Below are positions 19,053 through 27,410 of a stretch of 41,875 nucleotides of DNA, piece after piece. Source of the DNA: an uncultured Acidimicrobiaceae bacterium. Lineage in GTDB: Bacteria; Actinomycetota; Acidimicrobiia; Acidimicrobiales; Poriferisodalaceae. The position numbers were made by a program, and so were the translations under genes. The stretch is from contig CAJWBN010000005.1 of assembly GCA_913020735.1 (NCBI GenBank), positions 1-41,875 of the forward strand, in the 5' to 3' direction. Position 1 is the stretch's first letter, and every line of letters begins with the position of its first letter. Under the pieces are notes generated by a model, which was not told the DNA's origin, did not search any database, and saw only the letters and a list, made by a program, of their open reading frames with translations.

Positions 19053-19178
19053 GCGCAATCCTCTCATAATCCATCAAAGCGTTCAGCAAAGATTTGTTTG
19101 TCCGGTGATGCCGGCCTAGGGAAAGTAGCCTACGATTCTCTAAAACGCTCAACAGCACGCACGAAGGAGTGAATATAG

Positions 19179-20108
19179 ATGGCGACACCTCAAAGAGCCA
19201 TTTTTAATGGCATGGGTCAAAATCAGTGGTATGTGCATCTCAGTCGCACAGAGGGAGCCGACTTAGGTGCTATCAAATCAGCATTGGCTGCTCTGCGAGC
19301 CACATGCGCATCTGAAGATATAAATCTGACCCTTGGGTTTGGTCCCGGTCTTTTGCCTGAACTAACCGACGATGTCCCTGAGGACTTTCAAGGATACGTA
19401 ACCATCGAATCCGATGATGGATCAGGGCGACAGGCGAAGGGAACCCAAGAAGAGCTGCTTTTGTGGCTTAATCACGACGACAAAGACAAAATATGGAAGG
19501 CGCAATACGATGCACGTACAGCGCTCGAAGGCCATATGGCAGTCGCTCGTGAAACCCCAACCTTTATCTACGGTGATTCCCTAGATATGACTGGATTCAA
19601 AGACGGAACCGGTAACCCCGCTGACGAAGATCAGCCTGCTGTCGCAGTAGTTGCTGACGGAGATCCAGGAGCAGGCGGTAGCCACATAATTGCTCAACGC
19701 TGGGTCCATGACCTCGACGCGTGGAACGCTCTATCCGATGACCAGCAAGAAAAGAACTTCGGACGTAAAAAATTCCCAGGTATTGAGAAGACCGACGCGC
19801 AAGAGGCATATAGCCATCTGAGCCACGTTGAGCTTCGTGAAGATGGGAACCACGGCAACGAAACGTCGGCTAAGCGGAATGAGATAGCCCGGCGCTCCAC
19901 ACCGTACGCATTCCACGATGGAACGGTCGGCTTGTATTTCATGGCTTTCTGTAAAGATCAAGCACCGCTGCGAGAGCGGATGCGAATGATGTATGGCTTG
20001 GATGATGCAAATGGCGTACGTGACGCTATGACCGATTATTCGAACCCAGCCTCAGGTTCTTTCTACTTCGCGCCGAGCGAAGAAACGCTGGACAGCATCA
20101 CCAGTTAA
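19179..20108 (+). CDS. DyP-type heme peroxidase
   Basis: GDSLDMTGFKDGTGNPADE contains the GXXDG motif; ...RRSTPYAFHDGTVGLYFMAFCKD..., PSEETLDSI. No obvious Tat signal. Confidence 0.92.
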   Translation: MATPQRAIFNGMGQNQWYVHLSRTEGADLGAIKSALAALRATCASEDINLTLGFGPGLLPELTDDVPEDFQGYVTIESDDGSGRQAKGTQEELLLWLNHDDKDKIWKAQYDARTALEGHMAVARETPTFIYGDSLDMTGFKDGTGNPADEDQPAVAVVADGDPGAGGSHIIAQRWVHDLDAWNALSDDQQEKNFGRKKFPGIEKTDAQEAYSHLSHVELREDGNHGNETSAKRNEIARRSTPYAFHDGTVGLYFMAFCKDQAPLRERMRMMYGLDDANGVRDAMTDYSNPASGSFYFAPSEETLDSITS

Positions 20109-20133
20109 TACAGCGGTTCAACAAGTGACAACA

Positions 20134-20169
20134 GAATGTGGCGGCTGACTTCTATCAGCCGCCACATTC
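20134..20169. terminator. Perfect 15-bp stem hairpin after the DyP peroxidase gene
   Basis: GAATGTGGCGGCTGA-CTTCTA-TCAGCCGCCACATTC, 26 nt after the stop codon. No clear poly-U tract follows. Confidence 0.7.
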
Positions 20170-20336
20170 GTTGAAACTTGATTCAGCAACTGTGTTTAGC
20201 GCCTGCTTGAAGCAGTCCTCGTAGATGCGCGCAAACGATAACGCTGGGTTATAGATCTACAATTTTGAAATGAAGACGTATCAACTTGTTTTCGTTGGAT
20301 TTATCCTCGTGACCATCGCCAAATTGTTGCTCTGAC

Positions 20337-20885
20337 TTAGTGGCGAAGACCCGCCGTCTTCTTAGGCGTTCTGTTGCGCACTACTTCAAGACAACTGTCC
20401 ACTACTCGGAACGCTGTGGCTGACCGCATTTTGTGCTGACCCGCAGAAGCTCTCGAAATAACAAGGTCGAATTCCAGTCCCTCAAATACGGGTATAAGAG
20501 ACACAGAACGTTGACGTCGTTTAGGCCCATCGATGTACCGGACGTCGTCCAATAGGACATCAGGGTGTTCCCAACACCAGTGTTCGTCGAAGGCTACAAA
20601 TCCGCAATCATGCGAATTGGCGCTTCTGTCATTCACCGCACCAGGACAAATAAGTATCCCGTCCACGATCCAGGGGTCGTGGGGGAGACCATTTGGTTTG
20701 AAACCGTCTTTGAAGCCTTGCTCTAGTAGGGCGTCTGGTTCAGATCCTTCCAGGGCTCTCTTTTGTTGTTCACCAATGATGAGTCGCATCATGGCAGATA
20801 GGTCAGCGTCGGACTTTGATGAGAAGAACGCATCTGAGAGGAACTCAGTGTCAGGCATTGTGATCGAGTGTGGCATCTTGACCAT
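20337..20885 (-). CDS. Hypothetical protein
   Basis: 182-aa ORF downstream of the DUF35 gene on the same strand; contains DPWIVDGILICPGAVNDRSANSHDCGFVAFDEHWCWEHPD. Start could be an internal Met. Confidence 0.6.
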   Translation of the reverse strand: MVKMPHSITMPDTEFLSDAFFSSKSDADLSAMMRLIIGEQQKRALEGSEPDALLEQGFKDGFKPNGLPHDPWIVDGILICPGAVNDRSANSHDCGFVAFDEHWCWEHPDVLLDDVRYIDGPKRRQRSVSLIPVFEGLEFDLVISRASAGQHKMRSATAFRVVDSCLEVVRNRTPKKTAGLRH

Positions 20886-20954
20886 CTTGGCTGAGGGATC
20901 TGACAGTAGTAAGCCTTGTTGGTTAAAGATTGGCTACAAGGTGAGCCATTCGCT

Positions 20955-21401
20955 TTAAGCCACTTCCCATTGAACGAGAGTGAAGTCAGGATCACCTTCC
21001 CGGTCTTCGAATACGACCGAAACGGACGCGCCAATCTCAATTTCTTGCATTGGGTCGCCGAGAAGATTACCAACCATGCGGATGTTGCTTGCATGGGGTA
21101 ATTCAACCAAAACGATGATGTAGGGACCTCGATCGGTGAGGGCACTGTGGACTGGATGATGTGGCCTTTGCCAGCTGTAGATCTTTCCTACAGGATCAAC
21201 CGTGACCCAATCCAGCGACATCGAATTGCATTCATGACACATCCACTCTGGACCCCACTGATGAACACCGCAGGCAGTGCAGTGCTGAACCCTTAGTTCG
21301 TGGGCCCTAGTCCCTTCCCAAAACGGTGCATCAAGGCCGTCGTTAGACGGCGCAGGCTGTCGCAATCCAGGAAGATGCGGTTCATTGGTTGCTCGGCTCA
21401 T
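20955..21401 (-). CDS. DUF35/OB-fold protein with N-terminal zinc-ribbon (thiolase/aldolase partner)
   Basis: APFWEGTRAHELRVQHCTACGVHQWGPEWMCHECNSMSLDWVTVDPVGKIYSW: Zn-ribbon CxxC..CxxC followed by OB-fold. Confidence 0.92.
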   Translation of the reverse strand: MSRATNEPHLPGLRQPAPSNDGLDAPFWEGTRAHELRVQHCTACGVHQWGPEWMCHECNSMSLDWVTVDPVGKIYSWQRPHHPVHSALTDRGPYIIVLVELPHASNIRMVGNLLGDPMQEIEIGASVSVVFEDREGDPDFTLVQWEVA

Positions 21402-22585
21402 CCCAGCGCCTCCTGGGTCCCATAAATAGCTGTCGATGCAACCGGCACCATTGGCCCTGCGTTAGCTAACGCCACCTTTGCGTTAGCTACCTGATTCGAA
21501 GACTCGCCTCGAATCTGACGCACCGCCTCGACCTGAAGCCCTAAACCATGCATGTAACACTCGGCAAGGTTGCCGCCGCTGGTGTTGAGGGGCAGTGTTC
21601 CACCGTCTGCGCGCAAATTATCGAAGGTTAAAACTTCGTCAGCGTTTTCGTATGTACACAATCCGTGCTCGATCAAGCTCATTACGACACCGCCGGTGAA
21701 GTTCTCATAACTTTGAACCACGTCGACATCGGCCGCTGTGATGCCGGCTTGTTTGTATAGGTACTTCACTGCGGGTTTAAAGCTTGAGGTTACGTAATCA
21801 GTCGTATTCTCAGCTGTCGCGCCTGATCTATGACCTCCGCTTTGTTGAGCAGCTAAAAGCAATGCAGGAGGTTTGGCGAGATCTTTGGCGCGGTCCGCTC
21901 TAGTAACGATAATCGCTGCTGCTCCATCGTTTTCGAGGCAGCAGTCGAATAGACGGTACGGTTCTGTAATCCAACGCGATGAATCATAAGTCTCTTCATC
22001 CAAGGTTCGGCCATGCATCACAGCGCGGGGATTATTTTGAGCATGGTGGTAGCACGCCATCGCTATCGAACGCATAGCGTCTCTTCCAACGCCATGCTCG
22101 TGCATGAATCTAGTAGTGCGCATTGCATACATTTGTGCTGCGCTCATCATTCCGTACGGCAAGGTATAAGCAGCAGCTCCGCTAACAGGCCGCGACCCGC
22201 CACTTCGACCAAATCGCCCGAACTGGCCTTGTGCAAGGCCGCGGTAAGCCACCACCACGTCAGCGGAACCCGCGACAATTGCGCCCGCTGCATTTTGTAC
22301 TGCCGCTGCTGCGCCACCACCTCCGCTCGTCCACTGCATGTTTGAATAACGAAGTTCAGGAATTCCAAGTGCGTTCGCTAAACGCGGCGGATCATTTCTG
22401 TCGTTGGAATAAGAACAAAATCCATCTATGTCCTTAGGGTTCAAACCAGCGTCTGCGCATGCGGCAAGGATGGCTTTAAGGACAAGGACGAATTCAGGAT
22501 CGGCAGATTGACCGTGTTTGTAGTAAGTCGTTTCGCCGACCCCAACGACCGCTACCTTTCCTCGTAGGTTGTAATCATCACTCAT
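21398..22585 (-). CDS. Thiolase-superfamily (SCP-x/Ltp2-like) protein
   Basis: GKVAVVGVGETTYYKHG..., DVDVVQSYENFTGGVVMSLIEHGLC, LPLNTSGGNLAECYMHGLGLQVEAVRQIRGESSNQV. Its start overlaps the upstream GNAT gene and its end overlaps DUF35 (ATGA-type). Confidence 0.92.
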   Translation of the reverse strand: MSDDYNLRGKVAVVGVGETTYYKHGQSADPEFVLVLKAILAACADAGLNPKDIDGFCSYSNDRNDPPRLANALGIPELRYSNMQWTSGGGGAAAAVQNAAGAIVAGSADVVVAYRGLAQGQFGRFGRSGGSRPVSGAAAYTLPYGMMSAAQMYAMRTTRFMHEHGVGRDAMRSIAMACYHHAQNNPRAVMHGRTLDEETYDSSRWITEPYRLFDCCLENDGAAAIIVTRADRAKDLAKPPALLLAAQQSGGHRSGATAENTTDYVTSSFKPAVKYLYKQAGITAADVDVVQSYENFTGGVVMSLIEHGLCTYENADEVLTFDNLRADGGTLPLNTSGGNLAECYMHGLGLQVEAVRQIRGESSNQVANAKVALANAGPMVPVASTAIYGTQEALG

Positions 22586-23085
22586 CGTGCCTCGACCGTA
22601 GCTCCTTGAGCGGCCAGCTCGCTGAGCTGTTGGTTATCCAACCTGCAAGGAAGCCAATCTTTCATCACTTTGGTTCCTAAAGCCTCGTAAAAATCGATAG
22701 ACGGCTGATTCCAATCAAGAACCTGCCATTCAAGTCGAGGGCAGTCCCGTTCTACGGCTACGCGAGCCAACGTCGCGAGGAGTAATTTCCCGATACCAGA
22801 TCCTCGATATTCTTCAGGAACAAATAAGTCCTCCAGATAGATTCCACGCTTGCCTCGCCAAGTGGAGTAGCTGTGAAAGAACAGAGCGAAACCCCGAACT
22901 TCACCACCGACCTCTGCCAGTAGACACTCGAAAGGTGGAGGTTCAGAACGCAGTTGTTGAGATACCGATTCTGGTGTGGCTTCGACCGCATCTGGTTCTC
23001 GTTCATACTCTGCTAACGCCTGAATAAAGTTGACGATCGTGCCCGCATCTTCCGCGGTAGCGATTCGGATCTTGATATCAGTCAC
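22582..23085 (-). CDS. GNAT N-acetyltransferase (diamine/SSAT-like)
   Basis: IRIATAEDAGTIVNFIQALAEYEREPDAVEATPE...GIYLEDLFVPEEYRGSGIGKLLLATLARVAVERDCPRLEWQVLDWNQPSIDFYEALG. Confidence 0.93.
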   Translation of the reverse strand: MTDIKIRIATAEDAGTIVNFIQALAEYEREPDAVEATPESVSQQLRSEPPPFECLLAEVGGEVRGFALFFHSYSTWRGKRGIYLEDLFVPEEYRGSGIGKLLLATLARVAVERDCPRLEWQVLDWNQPSIDFYEALGTKVMKDWLPCRLDNQQLSELAAQGATVEAR

Positions 23086-23184
23086 CTTTATGGCATAGCA
23101 CTAGGGCGCTCTTATTTGCTAACTAAAGAGGGATCTTGAATAAACGGATGCCAAACATTGCTTTAGCGACTAGAAATTCAAGGG

Positions 23185-23472
23185 ATGAGCGATAACCAAC
23201 TTTCTCAGTTTCGCCAAAGTATCGACAATATCGATGCCGCACTGATCCACATGTTGGCTGAGCGGTTTCGTATCACTAAGGCAGTTGGTCGATACAAGGC
23301 CGAAGAAGGCATGGCTCCAGCTGATCCTGATCGTGAGCAAGAGCAAATCAAGCGACTAAGAAAACTGGCCGAAGAAGCGGGTCTAGACCCTGAATTCTCA
23401 GAGAAATTTTTGCGATTTGTGATTGATGAAGTTATTCATCACCATGAACGCATTGCAGAAGAGCCCCGGTAA
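23185..23472 (+). CDS. Chorismate mutase (AroQ class)
   Basis: FRQSIDNIDAALIHMLAERFRITKAVGRYKAEEGMAPADPDREQEQIKRLRKLAEEAGLDPEFSEKFLRFVIDEVIHHH. Confidence 0.92.
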   Translation: MSDNQLSQFRQSIDNIDAALIHMLAERFRITKAVGRYKAEEGMAPADPDREQEQIKRLRKLAEEAGLDPEFSEKFLRFVIDEVIHHHERIAEEPR

Positions 23473-23480
23473 TTCGGGGC
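23463..23480. terminator. Short GC-rich hairpin overlapping the chorismate mutase stop codon
   Basis: GCCCCG-GTAATT-CGGGGC followed by GTTT; the stop codon TAA lies in the loop. Confidence 0.5.
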
Positions 23481-23499
23481 GTTTCGCGAGGTTTGGAAA

Positions 23500-24714
23500 C
23501 TAGCGTTGCTTTAAGACATCGCTGAGCGTGTCGAAAATTGTTCCTATCTCGTTGTCACTAATGATCAACGGAGGACAAAAGGCCAGTGCCTGTCCGATCC
23601 CTCGACACACGATTCCGCCCTGAATCATTGCGTCTCTTGCCGGAATAGCGTCCTCACCAATTTCGCACGCCCAAATTCCGCCGATGCCCCGAAAGCTATT
23701 GATAGTGCCGTCACCAAGCAAAGCCTCGAAGCCCGCTTCCATTTGTTGTCCTATACGCCGCGCCTCAGCTACCAGACCCTCGGATTCGATCACTTCGATA
23801 TTTGCGATCGCTGCTGCTGCTGCCGTCGGGTGCCCTGAATAGGTATACCCATGCATTAACTTCGCCGCTTCATCACTAGTCAGCTCTTCGTTAAGTTCTT
23901 TGGACGTTATGACTCCCGACAGCGGCAGATAGCCAGATGTAACGCCCTTGGCAAACGTCAACATGTCGGGCTTGACATCAAATGTGTCGCTGGCAAACCA
24001 TTCACCGGTCCGCCCAAAGCCACAAATCACTTCATCAAAAATTAGTAATGAGCCATGCTGGTCACATAGACGGCGCAGCCCTGCCAGATAGCCATCTGGG
24101 GGCATTATGACGCCCCCAGCGCCTTGGACTGGTTCGCATATGACGGCAGCAATGTTTGAGCCGTGTTGGGCAAATAGGCTTGCCGTTTCTTCGATGTCAT
24201 CATTGGGAATCTCAACTACGTGAGGCAAAAGATCACCCCAGCCAACCCGATTCGGTTCTATTCCTTGAACGCTGGTACCCCCAATGTTCACACCGTGGTA
24301 TCCCGCTGTTCTCCTGATGATGATCTGACGTTCGTTATCTCCGCGTCGCTGGTGAAACATCCGCGAAAGTTTGAGGGCGGTATCCACTGCCTCTGAGCCG
24401 GAACACCCGAGAAACACTCTTCCTTCAGGATGAGGACTGACTCTCCGTATCGCTTCGGCGGCGTCAGCGGCAGGCCCATTGGTGAACGGATCGAACGTGT
24501 TATATGTCTGTAACTGATCGAGTTGATCTTTGATTGCGTTAATTACCTTCGCGTTTCCGTGCCCGATCTGGCACAGCCATAGGCTCGCCATAGCATCGAT
24601 ATATTGCTTTCCTTGGTCATCTACCAAGGTGCAATCCTTCGCGCTAACGATGTTGATGAAATCTGCCTCAGCTTTGTTGGGCAGACTGAAACCATGAAGT
24701 AGAGCGTCAGTCAC
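23500..24714 (-). CDS. Class-III aminotransferase (omega-amino acid:pyruvate type)
   Basis: YIDAMASLWLCQIGHGN, GCSGSEAVDTALKLSRM, ICEPVQGAGGVIMPPDGYLAGLR, LLIFDEVICGFGRTGEWFASD, PDMLTFAKGVTSGYLPLSG (PLP Lys). Confidence 0.95.
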   Translation of the reverse strand: MTDALLHGFSLPNKAEADFINIVSAKDCTLVDDQGKQYIDAMASLWLCQIGHGNAKVINAIKDQLDQLQTYNTFDPFTNGPAADAAEAIRRVSPHPEGRVFLGCSGSEAVDTALKLSRMFHQRRGDNERQIIIRRTAGYHGVNIGGTSVQGIEPNRVGWGDLLPHVVEIPNDDIEETASLFAQHGSNIAAVICEPVQGAGGVIMPPDGYLAGLRRLCDQHGSLLIFDEVICGFGRTGEWFASDTFDVKPDMLTFAKGVTSGYLPLSGVITSKELNEELTSDEAAKLMHGYTYSGHPTAAAAAIANIEVIESEGLVAEARRIGQQMEAGFEALLGDGTINSFRGIGGIWACEIGEDAIPARDAMIQGGIVCRGIGQALAFCPPLIISDNEIGTIFDTLSDVLKQR

Positions 24715-24864
24715 TGCATCCCCCTGATTCTTTTTCGCGGCTGTAATAACACACTAGGACCCAAAAAGGATCAGCGTGAACTCGATCATCTTCGCAGATG
24801 TTGCCCCGGCTAAAGGTACCCTTCCTGACTCAAGGAACACTCTGCTTATAGTTGGGGTAATGAA

Positions 24865-26046
24865 ATGTCATTGAGTCATGGTCGTCCGATGGTTTCGATA
24901 CCGGGACCATCGGTGATCCCAGATCGGGTCCTGTCAGCGATGCACCGACCGATGCCGAACATTTATGAGGGAGATCTTGTAGAGGTCTCATATAGCGTTC
25001 AGGACGATTTGCGAAAAATCGCCAGAACCGAACAACCCGTATATATCAGCGTCTCGAACGGTCATGGGGCCTGGGAAATGGCTATCAGCAACACTTTGTC
25101 TCGTGGAGACAAAGTGCTCGTTCTCGAATCTGGCACCTTTGCCGTTGGCTGGGGTGAAATGGCAGAAGTGTCTGGTGTCAAAGCAGATATTTTGCCTGGA
25201 AACGACCCGGACCCGGTGAGCCCTGAAGCTCTCGAAGAATACCTGAAAGCTGATTTGTCTCAGGAAATAGCAGCTGTAATGGTTGTTCAGGTAGACACTG
25301 CAACTTCGGTTCGAAACGACGTTCAAGCCATTCGGGCTGCAATAGACGCAGCAAATCACCCAGCGCTCTTGATGGTTGATTGCATTGCTTCTCTCGGGTG
25401 TGAACCTTATGAACACGATGAATGGGGTGTTGACGTAACAGTCGCTGCAACGCAAAAGGGATTAATGGTTCCTCCAGGCCTTGGGTTTGTCTTCGCGAGC
25501 GACAAAGCTCTAGCCGCTCACAAGAGTGCCGATTTACGAAACGGGTACTTCGACTGGGAACCACGAACTAATCCCGACCAGCACTACAAGATTTACTGCG
25601 GCACGCCTCCTATTCAACACTTGTGGGCGATGCGTGAATCCTTAGACATGCTCTTCGAAGAAGGTCTTGAGAATGTTTGGAGACGGCACCGTGTCTTGGC
25701 TGATGCCGTGCGAGCGGCAGTTGATGCTTGGCATGCACCAGATGGTTTTTCATTCAACGTCGCTAACCCACAAGCACGCTCTAATTCCGTTACGACCATC
25801 CTTACCGGAGAAATAGATGCCGTTGAGTTACGTCGTATCGCTGAAAGTGATGCGGGTGTGACTTTGGGAGTGGGCCTCGACCAATTTGCGGATTGCGCTA
25901 TAAGAATTGGGCACATGGGTCACCTGAACCCGCCGATGATCCTTGGCACTCTTGGGACGATAGAAGCAGCTTTAACAAAAATGGGTGCACCGATGGGTTC
26001 GTCGGGTGTTGCTGCGGCGGCCGCTGTGATTGGTGAAGCTCTCTAA
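24865..26046 (+). CDS. Class-V PLP aminotransferase (alanine/serine-glyoxylate aminotransferase-like)
   Basis: MVSIPGPSVIPDRVLSAMHRPMPNIYEGDLVEV..., VDCIASLGCEPYEHDEWGVDVTVAATQKGLMVPPGLGFVFAS. Confidence 0.93.
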   Translation: MSLSHGRPMVSIPGPSVIPDRVLSAMHRPMPNIYEGDLVEVSYSVQDDLRKIARTEQPVYISVSNGHGAWEMAISNTLSRGDKVLVLESGTFAVGWGEMAEVSGVKADILPGNDPDPVSPEALEEYLKADLSQEIAAVMVVQVDTATSVRNDVQAIRAAIDAANHPALLMVDCIASLGCEPYEHDEWGVDVTVAATQKGLMVPPGLGFVFASDKALAAHKSADLRNGYFDWEPRTNPDQHYKIYCGTPPIQHLWAMRESLDMLFEEGLENVWRRHRVLADAVRAAVDAWHAPDGFSFNVANPQARSNSVTTILTGEIDAVELRRIAESDAGVTLGVGLDQFADCAIRIGHMGHLNPPMILGTLGTIEAALTKMGAPMGSSGVAAAAAVIGEAL

Positions 26047-26048
26047 GT

Positions 26049-27284
26049 TCAAATGGGGAGATCGCCCGTAGCGGTGCGTGTCGAACCGTTGTCAGTCCAG
26101 GCCGCAATCGTTCGTTGAGCAATTCTCATTTGGTGTACCTCGTCTGCTCCGTCAGCAAAGCGAGCCCAACGAGCGTGCTGGTACATGTGAGCTAGTGGTG
26201 TGTCGGTCGAGTAACCAAGCGCTCCATGAACTTGTATTGAGCGGTCGATTACTCGGCCAAGCATGTTTGCTACAAAATGTTTGGCCATCGACACTTCAGC
26301 CTTGAAGTCTTCTTTGCGGTCGATCTTGTATGCCGCATGCAACACCATGAGCTTGGCTTGATACAGCTCCATAGTGCTATCGGCGATCATCCATTGAATC
26401 CCTTGTTTTTCAGCCAGTAATGACCCGTGAGAAAAACGATGAAGAGAACGATCAACCATCATGTCCAGAGCCGTCTCCGCTTGCGCTATCCATCGCATGC
26501 AATGAGCAAGACGAGCAGGCCCCAATCTGTACTGGCCCAGCAGATGCCCTTGGCCTCTACCCCCCAACATCTGACTTCCATGAACGCGCAAATCTTGAAC
26601 GCGAATTTCGCTGTGCCCCGTGCCACCGTGCATCGTTTCGACTTCGCGAACTTCGGTCCACCCTGTCTGTGGCAAGTCGATGATGAATGCGGAATTTGCC
26701 GCTTGAGGGATGTCGGGATTCTCTTCGGTGCGAACAACCAGGATCGCGAAATCCGCTCTGTGAGCGTTGGAGATAAACCACTTGTGGCCGTTAATCACCC
26801 ATTCGTCTCCGTCTGGGTAGCCAACTGTTTGGATCAAGGTTGGGTCTGAACCAGCCACTTCCGGTTCTGTCATAGCGAAACAAGAGGTAGCTCGCCCCTC
26901 GCAAAGAGGCCTCAGATATTTCTCGCGCTGCTCATCAGTGCCCCAATGCAAAAGCGTATGCATATTGCCCTCATCGGGAGCCTGGCAGTTCAGAACCCAT
27001 GGCCCATAACGCGACTTAGCTGCCTCTGCTTGAACCATCGCTAGTTCAACATGCCCGAGACCCATTCCACCCCACTCCTTGGGCATGTGAGGAAGCCAAA
27101 GTTTTTCGGCGAACGCCTTTTTGCGCATCCCGATCAGGTGGGAAACATATTTCTCCCTATCAGTTTCGTCGAGTTTGTCGCGATCGATAATTTCTTCTAT
27201 GGGTTTCACTTCCGCATCGATGAACGTTCTGATTCGAAGACGGATTTCCTCAAGCTCAGGTGAAAGACTGAAATCGATGGTCAC
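26049..27284 (-). CDS. Acyl-CoA dehydrogenase family protein
   Basis: CFAMTEPEVAGSDPTLIQT, VINGHKWFISNAHRADFAILVVRT, DRSIQVHGALGYSTDTPLAHMYQHARWARFADGADEVHQMRIAQRTI. Confidence 0.95.
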   Translation of the reverse strand: MTIDFSLSPELEEIRLRIRTFIDAEVKPIEEIIDRDKLDETDREKYVSHLIGMRKKAFAEKLWLPHMPKEWGGMGLGHVELAMVQAEAAKSRYGPWVLNCQAPDEGNMHTLLHWGTDEQREKYLRPLCEGRATSCFAMTEPEVAGSDPTLIQTVGYPDGDEWVINGHKWFISNAHRADFAILVVRTEENPDIPQAANSAFIIDLPQTGWTEVREVETMHGGTGHSEIRVQDLRVHGSQMLGGRGQGHLLGQYRLGPARLAHCMRWIAQAETALDMMVDRSLHRFSHGSLLAEKQGIQWMIADSTMELYQAKLMVLHAAYKIDRKEDFKAEVSMAKHFVANMLGRVIDRSIQVHGALGYSTDTPLAHMYQHARWARFADGADEVHQMRIAQRTIAAWTDNGSTRTATGDLPI

Positions 27285-27410
27285 TGCTGCCTCCTAGCTC
27301 GACCTGGGTGGAGAAAACAGCCGGGTCTGGGCGCCGCTGAATAGAACCAAATGCTAACGGTCTAACCAATCACCGAGTTGGTTCTTTTGCGTAAACAAAA
27401 GGTAGTTGGA

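Noticed and set aside
20533-20958. 141-aa plus-strand ORF
   Set aside because: Overlaps the minus-strand hypothetical at 20337..20885, which continues the operon direction and has the more protein-like composition. Neither is certain.
24988-25455. 155-aa minus-strand ORF
   Set aside because: Antisense shadow of a well-supported class-V aminotransferase; no recognisable family and atypical composition.
26427-26849. 140-aa plus-strand ORF (and the overlapping 26420..26683)
   Set aside because: Antisense to the acyl-CoA dehydrogenase at 26049..27284; no family pattern.
27364-27401. Two short inverted repeats (AACCAA..TTGGTT and CTTTTG..CAAAAG) downstream of the MFS gene
   Set aside because: Only 6-bp stems with large loops; too weak to call as terminators.
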